Assembly: GCF_031458075.1 (NCBI RefSeq)
Contig: NZ_JAVDXT010000005.1
Span: forward strand, 248,001-312,000
From: Rhodoferax_B ferrireducens_A
GTDB taxonomy: Bacteria; Pseudomonadota; Gammaproteobacteria; Burkholderiales; Burkholderiaceae_C
Direction of reading: 5' to 3'
Length of the DNA stretch: 64,000 nucleotides
Program-made: the position numbers and the translations under genes
In this document: one piece after another, positions 16,385 to 24,008 of the stretch
Layout of the letters: each line of letters opens with the position of its first letter
Numbering within the stretch: position 1 is the first letter of the stretch
Notes under the pieces: model-generated
Database searches by the model: none
What the model was told of the DNA's origin: nothing
Seen by the model: only the letters and a program-made list of their open reading frames with translations

Positions 16385-16810
16385 ATGGACGCAATTGACC
16401 AACAACTGATATCGCTGCTGCGCAAGGACGCCAGAACCACGGTTGCAACCCTGGCGCAAAAGCTGGATGTTTCACGCGGTACGGTGACCAATCGCATCAC
16501 CAAGCTGGAAGATGCGGGCGTGATCGTGGGCTATACGGTACGGCTCAGACCCGATGCACAACCCCAGGGCATCAGCGCCTGGATGTCGATTGCAGTGGCC
16601 GGTAACGCCACCCGCGCCGTGATCAGCAGCCTGCTGGGCGAGCCCGGTGTTGCAACCCTGCATGACACCAATGGCCGCTGGGATCTGCTGGCCGAATTGC
16701 GAGCCGCCAACCTGTCCGAGTTGTCCCAAGTGCTGGAGCGCATCCGCTTGGTGCAGGGCATCAGCAGCACCGAAACCAGCATCCACTTAGAAACCTACCG
16801 CCTGTCGTGA
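16385..16810 (+). CDS. Lrp/AsnC family transcriptional regulator (first of two)
   Basis: A 141-aa feast/famine regulator. The N-terminal helix-turn-helix is MDAIDQQLISLLRKDARTTV through LDVSRGTVTNRITKLEDAG, and a C-terminal RAM ligand-binding domain follows (about 65-135). The gene diverges from the porin across 231 AT-rich bases. Its TGA overlaps the GTG of the next Lrp gene (GTGA at 16807-16810), so the two are translationally coupled and could form mixed oligomers. Close to ocd, arginase and putA, it may respond to arginine, ornithine or proline; the effector is inferred only. Confidence 0.93.
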   Translation: MDAIDQQLISLLRKDARTTVATLAQKLDVSRGTVTNRITKLEDAGVIVGYTVRLRPDAQPQGISAWMSIAVAGNATRAVISSLLGEPGVATLHDTNGRWDLLAELRAANLSELSQVLERIRLVQGISSTETSIHLETYRLS

Positions 16811-17283
16811 GCACCACTTTGCTTGACCTGGACCGCATCGACCTGAAGATCCTGGATTTTTTACAGGAGGATGGGCGCATATCCAATCTGAAGCTGGCCG
16901 AAAAGGTAGCGTTATCGCCTACTGCCGTATTGGCGCGGGTGCAAAGGCTGACCAAGGACGGCTACATACTGGGCTACGAGGCGCGGCTGAATCCGTTGCA
17001 GCTGGGCGCATCGATGATGGTGTTTGTCGAGGTGCTGCTGGACCGCACCACCCCCAATGTCTTCGATGCCTTCAAAGCCGCCGTGCAGGTACGGCCTGAA
17101 ATCATGGAGTGCCATATGGTGGCGGGCGGGTTTGACTACCTGCTCAAGACCCGCATGGCGGATATGCTGGCCTACCGAGAATTTGCGGGCACGGTGCTGT
17201 GGCAGCTGCCGGGCGTGCGCGAAACCCGCACCTATGCGGTAATGGAAGAAGTCAAGAACTCCACCCGCCTGCGCTTGCTATGA
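16807..17283 (+). CDS. Lrp/AsnC family transcriptional regulator (second of two)
   Basis: A 158-aa regulator starting at GTG inside the stop of the previous gene. Its helix-turn-helix (LDRIDLKILDFLQEDGRISN, ALSPTAVLARVQRLTKDG) and RAM domain (MECHMVAGGFDYLLKTRMAD) match classical Lrp more closely than its upstream neighbour does. In other proteobacteria an Lrp-like activator (PutR) switches on putA in response to proline, and this protein is a reasonable candidate for that role. Its TGA overlaps the ATG of a 31-codon frame (ATGA at 17280-17283), continuing a chain of coupled cistrons. Confidence 0.93.
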   Translation: MSTTLLDLDRIDLKILDFLQEDGRISNLKLAEKVALSPTAVLARVQRLTKDGYILGYEARLNPLQLGASMMVFVEVLLDRTTPNVFDAFKAAVQVRPEIMECHMVAGGFDYLLKTRMADMLAYREFAGTVLWQLPGVRETRTYAVMEEVKNSTRLRLL

Positions 17284-17375
17284 AATCAGAAACCCTGCTG
17301 GGCATTCTGAGTCATGGCCGCTGGCCAACCGCAGCGGTACATCGGTCCATCCGCTGCGACGGCAACCGCCCATGA
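17280..17375 (+). CDS. Candidate 31-aa coupled small protein or leader peptide
   Basis: A 31-codon frame (begins MKSETLLGILSHGRWP, ends RCDGNRP). Its ATG overlaps the stop of the second Lrp gene, and its TGA overlaps the ATG of the diguanylate cyclase, with four shared bases at each end. It exactly bridges an otherwise untranslated gap of 88 bases, and the downstream ATG has no clear ribosome site of its own. Translation of this frame could therefore carry ribosomes to the cyclase. The peptide has no recognisable domain. It may be a real microprotein, a pure coupling device, or chance. Confidence 0.4.
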   Translation: MKSETLLGILSHGRWPTAAVHRSIRCDGNRP

Positions 17376-18676
17376 AAACCACGGCCCTGAACGCCCCTGA
17401 CGAGCAGACCAGCCTGCTCGCCACACTCCAGCAAGCCCACTTCAGAGTGGCCATGCTGATGGTGCTGGCACTCGGGTTCGCCCTGACCTTGGCCGCATTG
17501 ATGGCCCTGCGCGCATCGGCCCAACACAACCTGCAGCACGTGGCGCGCTCCATCGCCTATGCCACCGAAGCAGCTGCCGCATTCAAAGACACGACGGCCA
17601 TACAGGAAGCACTGGGCCAAATCGCCAGCCAGGAGTCCCTGGCCCATGCCCACGTCCTAGATGCCAAGGGCGCGGTGCTCGGCCAGTACCAGCGCAACTC
17701 CAACAGCCTGCTCAATACCGTGGGGGACCGCATGGTCAGCCTGCTGCTCACGCAGCCAACCACCGCTGCCGTGGTGTTCCAGGGCAAGCAGATTGGCGAG
17801 GTGCGGCTGCGAGGCGATGGCTCCAGCTTCGTCTGGTTCTTGTTCTCCGGCTTGGCCGGCATGCTGGTATGCCTGGCCTTGGGTGGCCTGGCCATGCGGC
17901 AGCTATCACGCCGCGTCCGACGCGACATCATGCAGCCGTTGCAAGCGCTGATCGCCCTCACCCATGCGGCCCGCCAGGAGCGGTCGACGCAGAGCCGCGC
18001 ACCCGCGTCGAAAATTACCGAGTTGCACCAACTGGGCGAAGGCTTCAATGCGCTGCTGGAAGAAATCGAAGCCCATCAGACCCCACTCCACCAGGAAAGC
18101 CTGTCGCAAACGCATCTGGCCAACCATGACAGCCTGACCGGCCTGCCGAACCGCGCCTACTTTCGCCGCCGCCTGACGCGCGTACTGCAAGAGAACCAAA
18201 CCGAGGGCCGTGGACTGGCAGTGCTGTACCTCGACCACGACCATTTCAAATCCGTCAACGACCGGTACGGGCACGCCACGGGCGACGCGCTGCTGGCAGA
18301 AGTGGCCAAACGGGTACGCGCCCAGATCCGCGATAACGACGTAGTAGCCCGCCTGGGTGGCGACGAGTTCGCGGTTTTGCTGACACCGCTGCCCAACGTT
18401 GAGGATGCAACACGCATTTCCGACAAGATCATTGCCAGCATGTCCGAGCCATTGCCGCAGCGCCCCGCAGACCGTATCGTGCCATCGCTAAGCATCGGTA
18501 TTGCAATCTACCCTGTCCATGGCCAAACCGCAGAGCAGCTCTTGCGTGCAGCCGACAGCGCGATGTACCGCAGCAAAACCCAACAACGCGGCCGGCACCT
18601 TATTTCCAACACAGAGGTCGACACCTCAGACCTCAGGGAATCTCTGCAATACCGGCAACCCGGCCGCCAAAAATAG
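17372..18676 (+). CDS. Diguanylate cyclase with CHASE8-type periplasmic sensor
   Basis: A 434-aa inner-membrane enzyme making cyclic di-GMP. Helix 1 is at about 28-48. The periplasmic part begins HNLQHVARSIAYATEAAAAF, which resembles the CHASE8 sensor of DgcN/YfiN. Helix 2 (about 150-172) leads to a HAMP-like linker. The GGDEF domain (about 245-415) has the active-site LGGDEFAVLL and, five residues before it, the RDND inhibitory site, so product feedback is expected. No yfiR or yfiB partner is adjacent; instead it ends a chain of Lrp regulators, hinting at amino-acid-linked control of c-di-GMP. Its 3' end overlaps the convergent yggS gene by 44 bases. Confidence 0.9.
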   Translation: MKTTALNAPDEQTSLLATLQQAHFRVAMLMVLALGFALTLAALMALRASAQHNLQHVARSIAYATEAAAAFKDTTAIQEALGQIASQESLAHAHVLDAKGAVLGQYQRNSNSLLNTVGDRMVSLLLTQPTTAAVVFQGKQIGEVRLRGDGSSFVWFLFSGLAGMLVCLALGGLAMRQLSRRVRRDIMQPLQALIALTHAARQERSTQSRAPASKITELHQLGEGFNALLEEIEAHQTPLHQESLSQTHLANHDSLTGLPNRAYFRRRLTRVLQENQTEGRGLAVLYLDHDHFKSVNDRYGHATGDALLAEVAKRVRAQIRDNDVVARLGGDEFAVLLTPLPNVEDATRISDKIIASMSEPLPQRPADRIVPSLSIGIAIYPVHGQTAEQLLRAADSAMYRSKTQQRGRHLISNTEVDTSDLRESLQYRQPGRQK

Positions 18677-19346
18677 CCGTACCTACCCGCACCATGCTGC
18701 TGCCAGCCGCCACGGCCGCCTCCAAGTCAGCGGTCATGCCCATGGACAAAGTATCGAATTGCGCAGCCCCCGGCAGGCTGGCGGCCATCGCATCAAACAA
18801 GGCTTTGGCCTGCCGCAGCGCCACCAGCTGACCCTCGTAATCGCTGACAGGCTCAGGAATCACCATCAGGCCACGCAAACACAAGCGCGGCAGCTCCGCA
18901 ACCTGGGCTGCCAGGGCTAGAGCTTCATCGGGGTGGATGCCCGACTTGGTCAACCCGCCGTCCACATTGGCCTGCAGACACACTTGCAACGGCGGCAAAT
19001 GCGCGGGGCGCTGGTCGCTGAGCCGCTGGGCAATCTTCAGCCGGTCAATCGTATGCACCCAGTCAAAATGCTCGGCGACCAGCCGGCTTTTGTTGCTCTG
19101 GATCGGGCCTATGCAATGCCACTCCAAGGGCAGATCCCGCAAAGCGGTAATTTTGTCGACCGCCTCCTGGATATAGTTTTCACCAAACCGAGCTTGCCCG
19201 GCCGCAAAGGCCTCGCGCACCGCCTCGGGGCCCCAGGTTTTGGAAACCGCCAGCAAAGTCACACTATCGACGGGGCGGGACACCTGCGCGCAGGCTGTAG
19301 CGATACGTGCACGAACGCCTTGGAGATTGTTACTAATGGTAGTCAT
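18633..19346 (-). CDS. yggS: YggS family pyridoxal-phosphate homeostasis protein
   Basis: A 237-aa cytosolic PLP-binding protein of the YggS/PLPBP/PROSC family: a single barrel without known catalytic activity that buffers PLP and affects amino-acid pools. PLP-site blocks are LLAVSKTWGPEAVREA, GENYIQEAVDKI, WHCIGPIQSNKSR and LSMGMTADLEAAVAAGSSMVRVGTAIFG. The start (MTTISNNL) is 36 bases from the divergent pilT start. Location beside pilT is a long-standing conserved arrangement in Gram-negatives. An upstream in-frame ATG inside pilT was rejected. Confidence 0.94.
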   Translation of the reverse strand: MTTISNNLQGVRARIATACAQVSRPVDSVTLLAVSKTWGPEAVREAFAAGQARFGENYIQEAVDKITALRDLPLEWHCIGPIQSNKSRLVAEHFDWVHTIDRLKIAQRLSDQRPAHLPPLQVCLQANVDGGLTKSGIHPDEALALAAQVAELPRLCLRGLMVIPEPVSDYEGQLVALRQAKALFDAMAASLPGAAQFDTLSMGMTADLEAAVAAGSSMVRVGTAIFGGRVAGIAEIP

Positions 19347-19382
19347 AATCAAACCCACAGCGTACCAAACATCGAGGGATCC

Positions 19383-20426
19383 GTGGACATCACCCAACTG
19401 CTCGCGTTCAGCGTAAAGAACAAGGCTTCGGACTTGCATTTGTCGGCCGGGCTACCGCCCATGATCCGGGTGCATGGCGATGTACGGCGCATCAACGTCG
19501 ATCCGCTGGACCACAAAACCGTGCACGCCATGGTCTACGACATCATGAGCGACAGCCAGCGCAAACACTACGAAGAGTTTCTGGAAGTCGATTTCTCGTT
19601 CGAGATCGAAGGCCTGGCGCGCTTCCGGGTCAACGCCTTCAACCACGCCCGGGGTGCGGGCGCCGTGCTGCGGACCATTCCCTCCAAGATCCTGACGCTA
19701 GAGCAGCTCAATGCGCCCAAGATCTTTGGTGATCTGGCCCTCAAGCCGCGCGGCATGGTGCTGGTCACCGGGCCGACCGGCTCGGGCAAGTCGACCACGT
19801 TGGCGGCCATGGTGAACCACCTTAACGAAACCGAATACGGCCATGTGCTGACGGTCGAAGACCCCATCGAGTTCGTCCACGAATCCAAGAAGTGCCTGGT
19901 CAACCAGCGCGAAGTCGGCCCGCATACCCTGAGCTTTGCAGCCGCCCTGCGCTCGGCCCTGCGCGAAGATCCTGACGCGATTCTGGTGGGCGAAATGCGC
20001 GATCTGGAAACCATCCGCTTGGCCATGACGGCGGCGGAAACCGGGCATCTGGTGTTCGGCACCCTGCACACCTCCAGCGCCGCCAAGACCATAGACCGGA
20101 TCATCGACGTGTTCCCGGCTGAAGAGAAAGAAATGGTCCGCGCCATGCTGTCCGAATCACTGCAGGCCGTAATCTCGCAAACCCTGTGCAAAACCAAGGA
20201 CGGCCAGGGCCGGGTGGCGGCACACGAAATCATGCTGGGCACCAGCGCGATCCGCAACCTGATCCGCGAAGCCAAGGTGGCGCAGATGTACTCCACCATC
20301 CAGACCGGCAACAGCGTCGGCATGCAAACCCTGGACCAGAATCTGACCGACCTGGTGCGCCGCAATATCATCAGCCCTGCAGAAGCCCGGGGCAAAGCCA
20401 AAATTCCTGAGAATTTCCCAGGTTGA
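19383..20426 (+). CDS. pilT: Type IV pilus retraction ATPase PilT
   Basis: A 347-aa hexameric ATPase that retracts type IV pili (twitching, DNA uptake). I start at the GTG (MDITQLLAFSVKNKASDLHL), preceded by GAGGGA, because homologues begin there. Present are Walker A GPTGSGKSTT, the Asp box ILTLEQL and LTVEDPIEFVH, Walker B ILVGEMRDLET, the His box TGHLVFGTLHT, and the C-terminal AIRNLIREAK motif diagnostic of PilT. It lies upstream of a cyclic-nucleotide-binding gene and pilU. Confidence 0.97.
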   Translation: MDITQLLAFSVKNKASDLHLSAGLPPMIRVHGDVRRINVDPLDHKTVHAMVYDIMSDSQRKHYEEFLEVDFSFEIEGLARFRVNAFNHARGAGAVLRTIPSKILTLEQLNAPKIFGDLALKPRGMVLVTGPTGSGKSTTLAAMVNHLNETEYGHVLTVEDPIEFVHESKKCLVNQREVGPHTLSFAAALRSALREDPDAILVGEMRDLETIRLAMTAAETGHLVFGTLHTSSAAKTIDRIIDVFPAEEKEMVRAMLSESLQAVISQTLCKTKDGQGRVAAHEIMLGTSAIRNLIREAKVAQMYSTIQTGNSVGMQTLDQNLTDLVRRNIISPAEARGKAKIPENFPG

Positions 20427-20451
20427 CCATGACAGACCACTGGAGCACCCC

Positions 20452-21084
20452 ATGAAGGGTATTCTCGACTTTCTACTCGCCAAATCGGGCCCGAAGCCGG
20501 AGTCCGCCATGCCCGACTCGGTGCTCTTCACCACGGCCTTCAACGGCCAGAATGTGGACCCGTCGATGCTGGTGCCCTGGGACGCCCGCGCGGTCGAGGT
20601 CGGCGCCAAGCGGCTTCCCTCCGGCAACAGCGTGAAACTGCTGCAAACCCTGTGGGCCAAGGACAAGAACATGGCGCAGCTGGATGCGGCGTCCATAGAA
20701 CGCATGGAGCGCTTCTTCCAGTTTGCCCTGGTGCCGGGCGGACGCGACATCATCCGCCAGGGCGAATACGGCAACTTCATGGTGGTGCTGCTCAAAGGCA
20801 CGATCGCGGTGGACCGCCTGCAGCCCTGGGGCGAGCACCTGCGGCTGGCCGAAACCAAGCCCGGCGACATCCTGGGCGAAATGTCCTTGCTCGACAGCGG
20901 TATCCGCTTCTCGGCCTGCACCACGCTGGACGACTGCGAAATCGCCGCGCTCAGCGCCGAATCGATGGACGACATGATGAACACCGACCCCCGGCTGGCG
21001 GCCAGTCTGATCGCCTTACTCGCACGTAAACTGTCTCTCAGGCTGCGCGCCATCAGCGCCCGCTTCAGCGACCGTCCCAACTAG
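20452..21084 (+). CDS. Cyclic-nucleotide-binding domain protein between pilT and pilU
   Basis: A 210-aa cytoplasmic protein. After about 75 residues without a known domain comes a CAP-type cyclic-nucleotide-binding fold (about 80-195), including the phosphate-binding cassette GEMSLLDSGIRFSACTT. There is no DNA-binding helix-turn-helix after it, so it is not a Crp-type regulator. Its position between the retraction ATPases PilT and PilU, 25 and 13 bases from each, suggests it tunes pilus retraction in response to cAMP, cGMP or c-di-GMP. The position is seen directly; the ligand and the partner are inference. Confidence 0.88.
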   Translation: MKGILDFLLAKSGPKPESAMPDSVLFTTAFNGQNVDPSMLVPWDARAVEVGAKRLPSGNSVKLLQTLWAKDKNMAQLDAASIERMERFFQFALVPGGRDIIRQGEYGNFMVVLLKGTIAVDRLQPWGEHLRLAETKPGDILGEMSLLDSGIRFSACTTLDDCEIAALSAESMDDMMNTDPRLAASLIALLARKLSLRLRAISARFSDRPN

Positions 21085-21097
21085 CAGGGCCCATACG

Positions 21098-22234
21098 ATG
21101 GAACGCGACCAAGCCAGCAAGTTCATCAACGATCTCCTGAAGTTGATGGTCAGCCGCAACGGCAGTGATTTGTTTATTACCTCCGAATTCCCACCCGGCA
21201 TCAAGGTGGACGGGCGCCTGACCAAGGTATCGCCCCAGCCGCTGAGCGCCGCCCACACACTGGCGCTGGCCCGCGCGGTGATGAACGACAAGCAGGCGGC
21301 CGAATTCGAGCGCACCAAGGAATGCAATTTTGCGATCGCACCCGCCGGCATCGGCCGCTTCCGCGTCAATGCCTTCGTGCAGCAAGGCAAGGTCGGCATG
21401 GTGCTGCGGGTGATCCCGGTGGCCATCCCCACCATCGACGGCCTGGCTTTGCCGCAAGTGCTGAAAGACGTGGTGATGACCGCCCGCGGCCTGTGCATAC
21501 TGGTCGGCGGTACCGGCTGCGGCAAGTCGACCACCCTGGCGGCCATGGTCGACTGGCGCAACGACAACTCGTTTGGCCACATCATCACCATCGAGGACCC
21601 GGTCGAGTTCGTGCACGCCCACAAGAACTGCGTGGTGACCCAGCGCGAAGTCGGCCTGGACACCGATAGCTGGGACAACGCGCTGAAGAACTCGCTGCGC
21701 CAGGCGCCCGACGTGATCCTGATGGGCGAAATCCGCGACCGCACAACCATGGAGCACGCGATCGCGTTCTCCGAAACCGGTCACCTATGCCTGGCCACGC
21801 TGCACGCCAACAATGCCAACCAGGCGCTGGACCGGATTCTCAACTTCTTCCCCGAAGAGCGGCGTCCGCAGCTGCTGATGGACTTGTCGCTGAATCTGCG
21901 CTCCATCGTGTCGCAGCGCCTGATTCCGCGGCAGGACGGCAAGGGCCGCGCCGCTGCGATCGAGATCATGCTGAACACCCCGCTGATCTCCGACCTGGTG
22001 TTCAAGGGCGAGGTCTCCGAGATCAAGGAGATCATGAAGAAGAGCCGCAACCTGGGCATGCAGACCTTCGACCAGGCGCTGTTCGACGCGTACGAAAACC
22101 AGCTGATCAGCTACGAAGATGCGCTGCGCAACGCCGACTCCCTCAACGACCTGCGGCTGCAGATCAAGCTCAACAGTCAGCGCGCCAAAACCCAGGATCT
22201 GGCGGCGGGCACCGAGCATTTCGCTATAGTTTGA
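21098..22234 (+). CDS. pilU: PilT/PilU family type IV pilus ATPase PilU
   Basis: A 378-aa paralogue of PilT that assists retraction. Walker A is GGTGCGKSTT, Walker B MGEIRDRTTMEHA, and the His box SETGHLCLATLHANN. It lacks the PilT-type AIRNLI signature in favour of PLISDLVFKGEVSEIKEIM, and has the longer C-terminal tail usual for PilU. It ends the triad pilT, CNB protein, pilU. Two bases after its stop codon a copy of the structured 3' element begins. Confidence 0.95.
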   Translation: MERDQASKFINDLLKLMVSRNGSDLFITSEFPPGIKVDGRLTKVSPQPLSAAHTLALARAVMNDKQAAEFERTKECNFAIAPAGIGRFRVNAFVQQGKVGMVLRVIPVAIPTIDGLALPQVLKDVVMTARGLCILVGGTGCGKSTTLAAMVDWRNDNSFGHIITIEDPVEFVHAHKNCVVTQREVGLDTDSWDNALKNSLRQAPDVILMGEIRDRTTMEHAIAFSETGHLCLATLHANNANQALDRILNFFPEERRPQLLMDLSLNLRSIVSQRLIPRQDGKGRAAAIEIMLNTPLISDLVFKGEVSEIKEIMKKSRNLGMQTFDQALFDAYENQLISYEDALRNADSLNDLRLQIKLNSQRAKTQDLAAGTEHFAIV

Positions 22235-22236
22235 CT

Positions 22237-22330
22237 CACCCCCAGGCTCCACACTACGTGTTTCCGCCAACCCCCTTGCAGGGGGCAACACCAGCAGCCT
22301 GGCAAAGCCAGCTCTGCGGTGTTTCTGGAA
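22237..22330 (+). repeat. Structured 3'-UTR repeat, copy A (after pilU)
   Basis: Begins CACCCCCAGGCT two bases after the pilU stop. Three hairpins are visible: ACAC-N3-GTGT; CCCCC-TTGCA-GGGGG (22271-22285); and a long interrupted stem. In the long stem, 22287-22292 pairs with 22318-22323, 22294-22297 with 22314-22317, and 22299-22303 with 22307-22311, around an AAA loop. The three other copies keep this fold with different bases, which supports an RNA structure. Function is unknown; termination or mRNA stabilisation is possible. Confidence 0.85.
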
Positions 22331-22369
22331 GGCCGGCGTTCTGTCTTTTAGTTCCATCCTTTGATTGAT

Positions 22370-23284
22370 ATGTCTAGCACCAACCCCAAAACCTACGCTC
22401 CCGTCCCTTCCAAAAAAGTCGCCTTCCTCGGCCTGGGCGTCATGGGCTATCCCATGGCTGCGCACCTGGCGCTGGCAGGGCACCAGGTCACGGTGTACAA
22501 CCGCACCACTGCAAAATCCATAGCGTGGTGCGCAGAGTATGTAAGCACCAACGCCCCAAAACATGCTGAAACGCCACGCCTGGCGGCCATCGGCGCCGAC
22601 ATCGTGTTCTGCTGCGTTGGCAACGACGACGATCTGCGCTCGGTCACGCTGGGGGCCGATGGCGCCTTTGCTGGCATGGCGCCGGGTGCCATCTTTGTCG
22701 ACCACACCACGGCCTCGGCCCAGATCGCCCGCGAACTCGACAGCGCCGCCCGTACCCTCGGCCTGCGCTTCATCGATGCGCCGGTTTCCGGTGGCCAGGC
22801 AGGTGCGCAAAACGGCATGCTGACCGTGATGTGCGGCGGCGACCAGGCGGCATTTGATGCCATCGCCCCCACCGCCATGGCGTTCTCGCGCGCCTGCACC
22901 CGGGTCGGCGACAGCGGTGCCGGCCAACTGGCCAAGATGGTCAACCAGATCTGCATCGCCGGCCTGGTGCAAGGCCTGAGCGAAGCCGTAGCCTTTGGCC
23001 AGCACGCGGGGCTCGACATGCTGCAGGTGCTGGAAGTCATAGGCAAGGGCGCGGCCCAGAGCTGGCAGCTGGACAACCGCGGCAAGACCATGGTGGCCGG
23101 CCAGTTCGAGTTCGGCTTTGCTGTGGACTGGATGCGCAAGGACCTGGGCCTGGTGCTCGACGAAGCCAAGCGCAACGGCTCGCGGCTACCGGTCACCGCC
23201 CTGGTGGACCAGTTCTACGCCGACGTCCAGCAAATGGGTGGCCAGCGCTGGGATACGTCCAGCCTGATCAAGCGCTTGAAATAA
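22370..23284 (+). CDS. NAD(P)-dependent beta-hydroxyacid dehydrogenase (HIBADH family)
   Basis: A 304-aa dehydrogenase of the 3-hydroxyisobutyrate / tartronate-semialdehyde reductase family. Seen are the nucleotide loop GLGVMGYPMA in VAFLGLGVMG, VDHTTAS, the substrate block FIDAPVSGGQAGAQNG, and the catalytic Lys in GQLAKMVNQIC. The start ATG at 22370 gives MSSTNPKTYAPVPSKKVAFLG. Residues about 50-68 (TAKSIAWCAEYVSTNAPKHA) are longer than usual, and their DNA resembles the dispersed ATAGC repeat. The substrate is not predictable. It is monocistronic and follows the 3' element of pilU. Confidence 0.88.
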   Translation: MSSTNPKTYAPVPSKKVAFLGLGVMGYPMAAHLALAGHQVTVYNRTTAKSIAWCAEYVSTNAPKHAETPRLAAIGADIVFCCVGNDDDLRSVTLGADGAFAGMAPGAIFVDHTTASAQIARELDSAARTLGLRFIDAPVSGGQAGAQNGMLTVMCGGDQAAFDAIAPTAMAFSRACTRVGDSGAGQLAKMVNQICIAGLVQGLSEAVAFGQHAGLDMLQVLEVIGKGAAQSWQLDNRGKTMVAGQFEFGFAVDWMRKDLGLVLDEAKRNGSRLPVTALVDQFYADVQQMGGQRWDTSSLIKRLK

Positions 23285-23288
23285 GCCT

Positions 23289-23313
23289 CCCCTTGCCCGT
23301 GGCGGGCAGGGGG
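23289..23313. terminator. GC-rich hairpin between convergent genes
   Basis: CCCCTTGCCCG (23289-23299) pairs with CGGGCAGGGGG (23303-23313) around TGG, with one G-U-type mismatch. It lies 5 bases after the dehydrogenase stop and 36 before the dolP stop. It could terminate either convergent gene but has no T-run, so factor-assisted termination or simple transcript protection is as likely. Confidence 0.5.
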
Positions 23314-23348
23314 TGCAACGCCTACCGCCTGGCGGCGGCAGCGCGCAC

Positions 23349-24008
23349 TTAATTAGCGGCTGGCGTAGGGGTCGCCGAGGTCACAGGCGCGGGCTTGGGG
23401 GTCAGGCCCTGCAGCTCTTCTTCGGTCAGGATGTCGAACACCCGCACCACTTTTTGCACACCGCTGACACTGCGCGCCAGGTCGGTGGCGCGGTTGGCTT
23501 CGCGCTGCGAAACACGGCCCATGAGGTAGACCGTGCCGCGCTCCGTGATGACCTTCATGGTGTTGGATTGCACATCGCGCGCGTCCACCAGCGTGGCCTT
23601 GACCTTGCCGGTGATCAGCGTGTCAGACGAGCGCTGCGACAGCGACGACGCGCCCAATACCGCTACTTCGTTGACGACAGAGCGCACGTTCTCCACCCTC
23701 AGCACCAGGTCTTGCAGCTTCGCCTGGTCGGCAGCATTCGGCACCTCACCGGTCAACAGCACCTGGCGGTTGTAGCTGGTCACGTTGACATGGGCGCGCT
23801 CACCCAGGGCCTGGTTGATACGGTTATTGGCGCGCAGCTCAATGCCTTCGTCTTCCAGCTGGGCGCCCGAGGTGCGCCGGTCGGTCGCCACCAGGGCGCC
23901 ACCCACGGCAGCCCCGCCCATCACCAGGGGAATGCACCCGGAGATGCTGGTAGCCAGAACCACCGCCGTGGTGGCGGTCAAGAGAAAACGCTGCATGGTG
24001 ACTTTCAT
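23349..24008 (-). CDS. dolP: BON-domain lipoprotein, DolP/YraP type
   Basis: A 219-aa outer-membrane lipoprotein. The signal peptide ends SISGC, a lipobox, around residue 25. Two BON domains follow (about 60-125 and 135-200; RINQALGERAHVNVTSYNRQ and LITGKVKATLVDARDVQSNT), which in E. coli DolP bind anionic phospholipid and support envelope integrity. It starts in a four-base ATGA overlap with the SIS-domain gene, matching the conserved order yraN-diaA-yraP. A Pro/Ala-rich tail ends the protein. Confidence 0.9.
   Translation of the reverse strand: MKVTMQRFLLTATTAVVLATSISGCIPLVMGGAAVGGALVATDRRTSGAQLEDEGIELRANNRINQALGERAHVNVTSYNRQVLLTGEVPNAADQAKLQDLVLRVENVRSVVNEVAVLGASSLSQRSSDTLITGKVKATLVDARDVQSNTMKVITERGTVYLMGRVSQREANRATDLARSVSGVQKVVRVFDILTEEELQGLTPKPAPVTSATPTPAAN

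Noticed and set aside
22271..22285. CCCCC-TTGCA-GGGGG repeats as a CRISPR-like or transposon-end signal
   Set aside because: Copies are thousands of bases apart, no spacer array or cas gene is present, and no terminal repeats or target duplications flank them; the covarying stem fits a structured element better.
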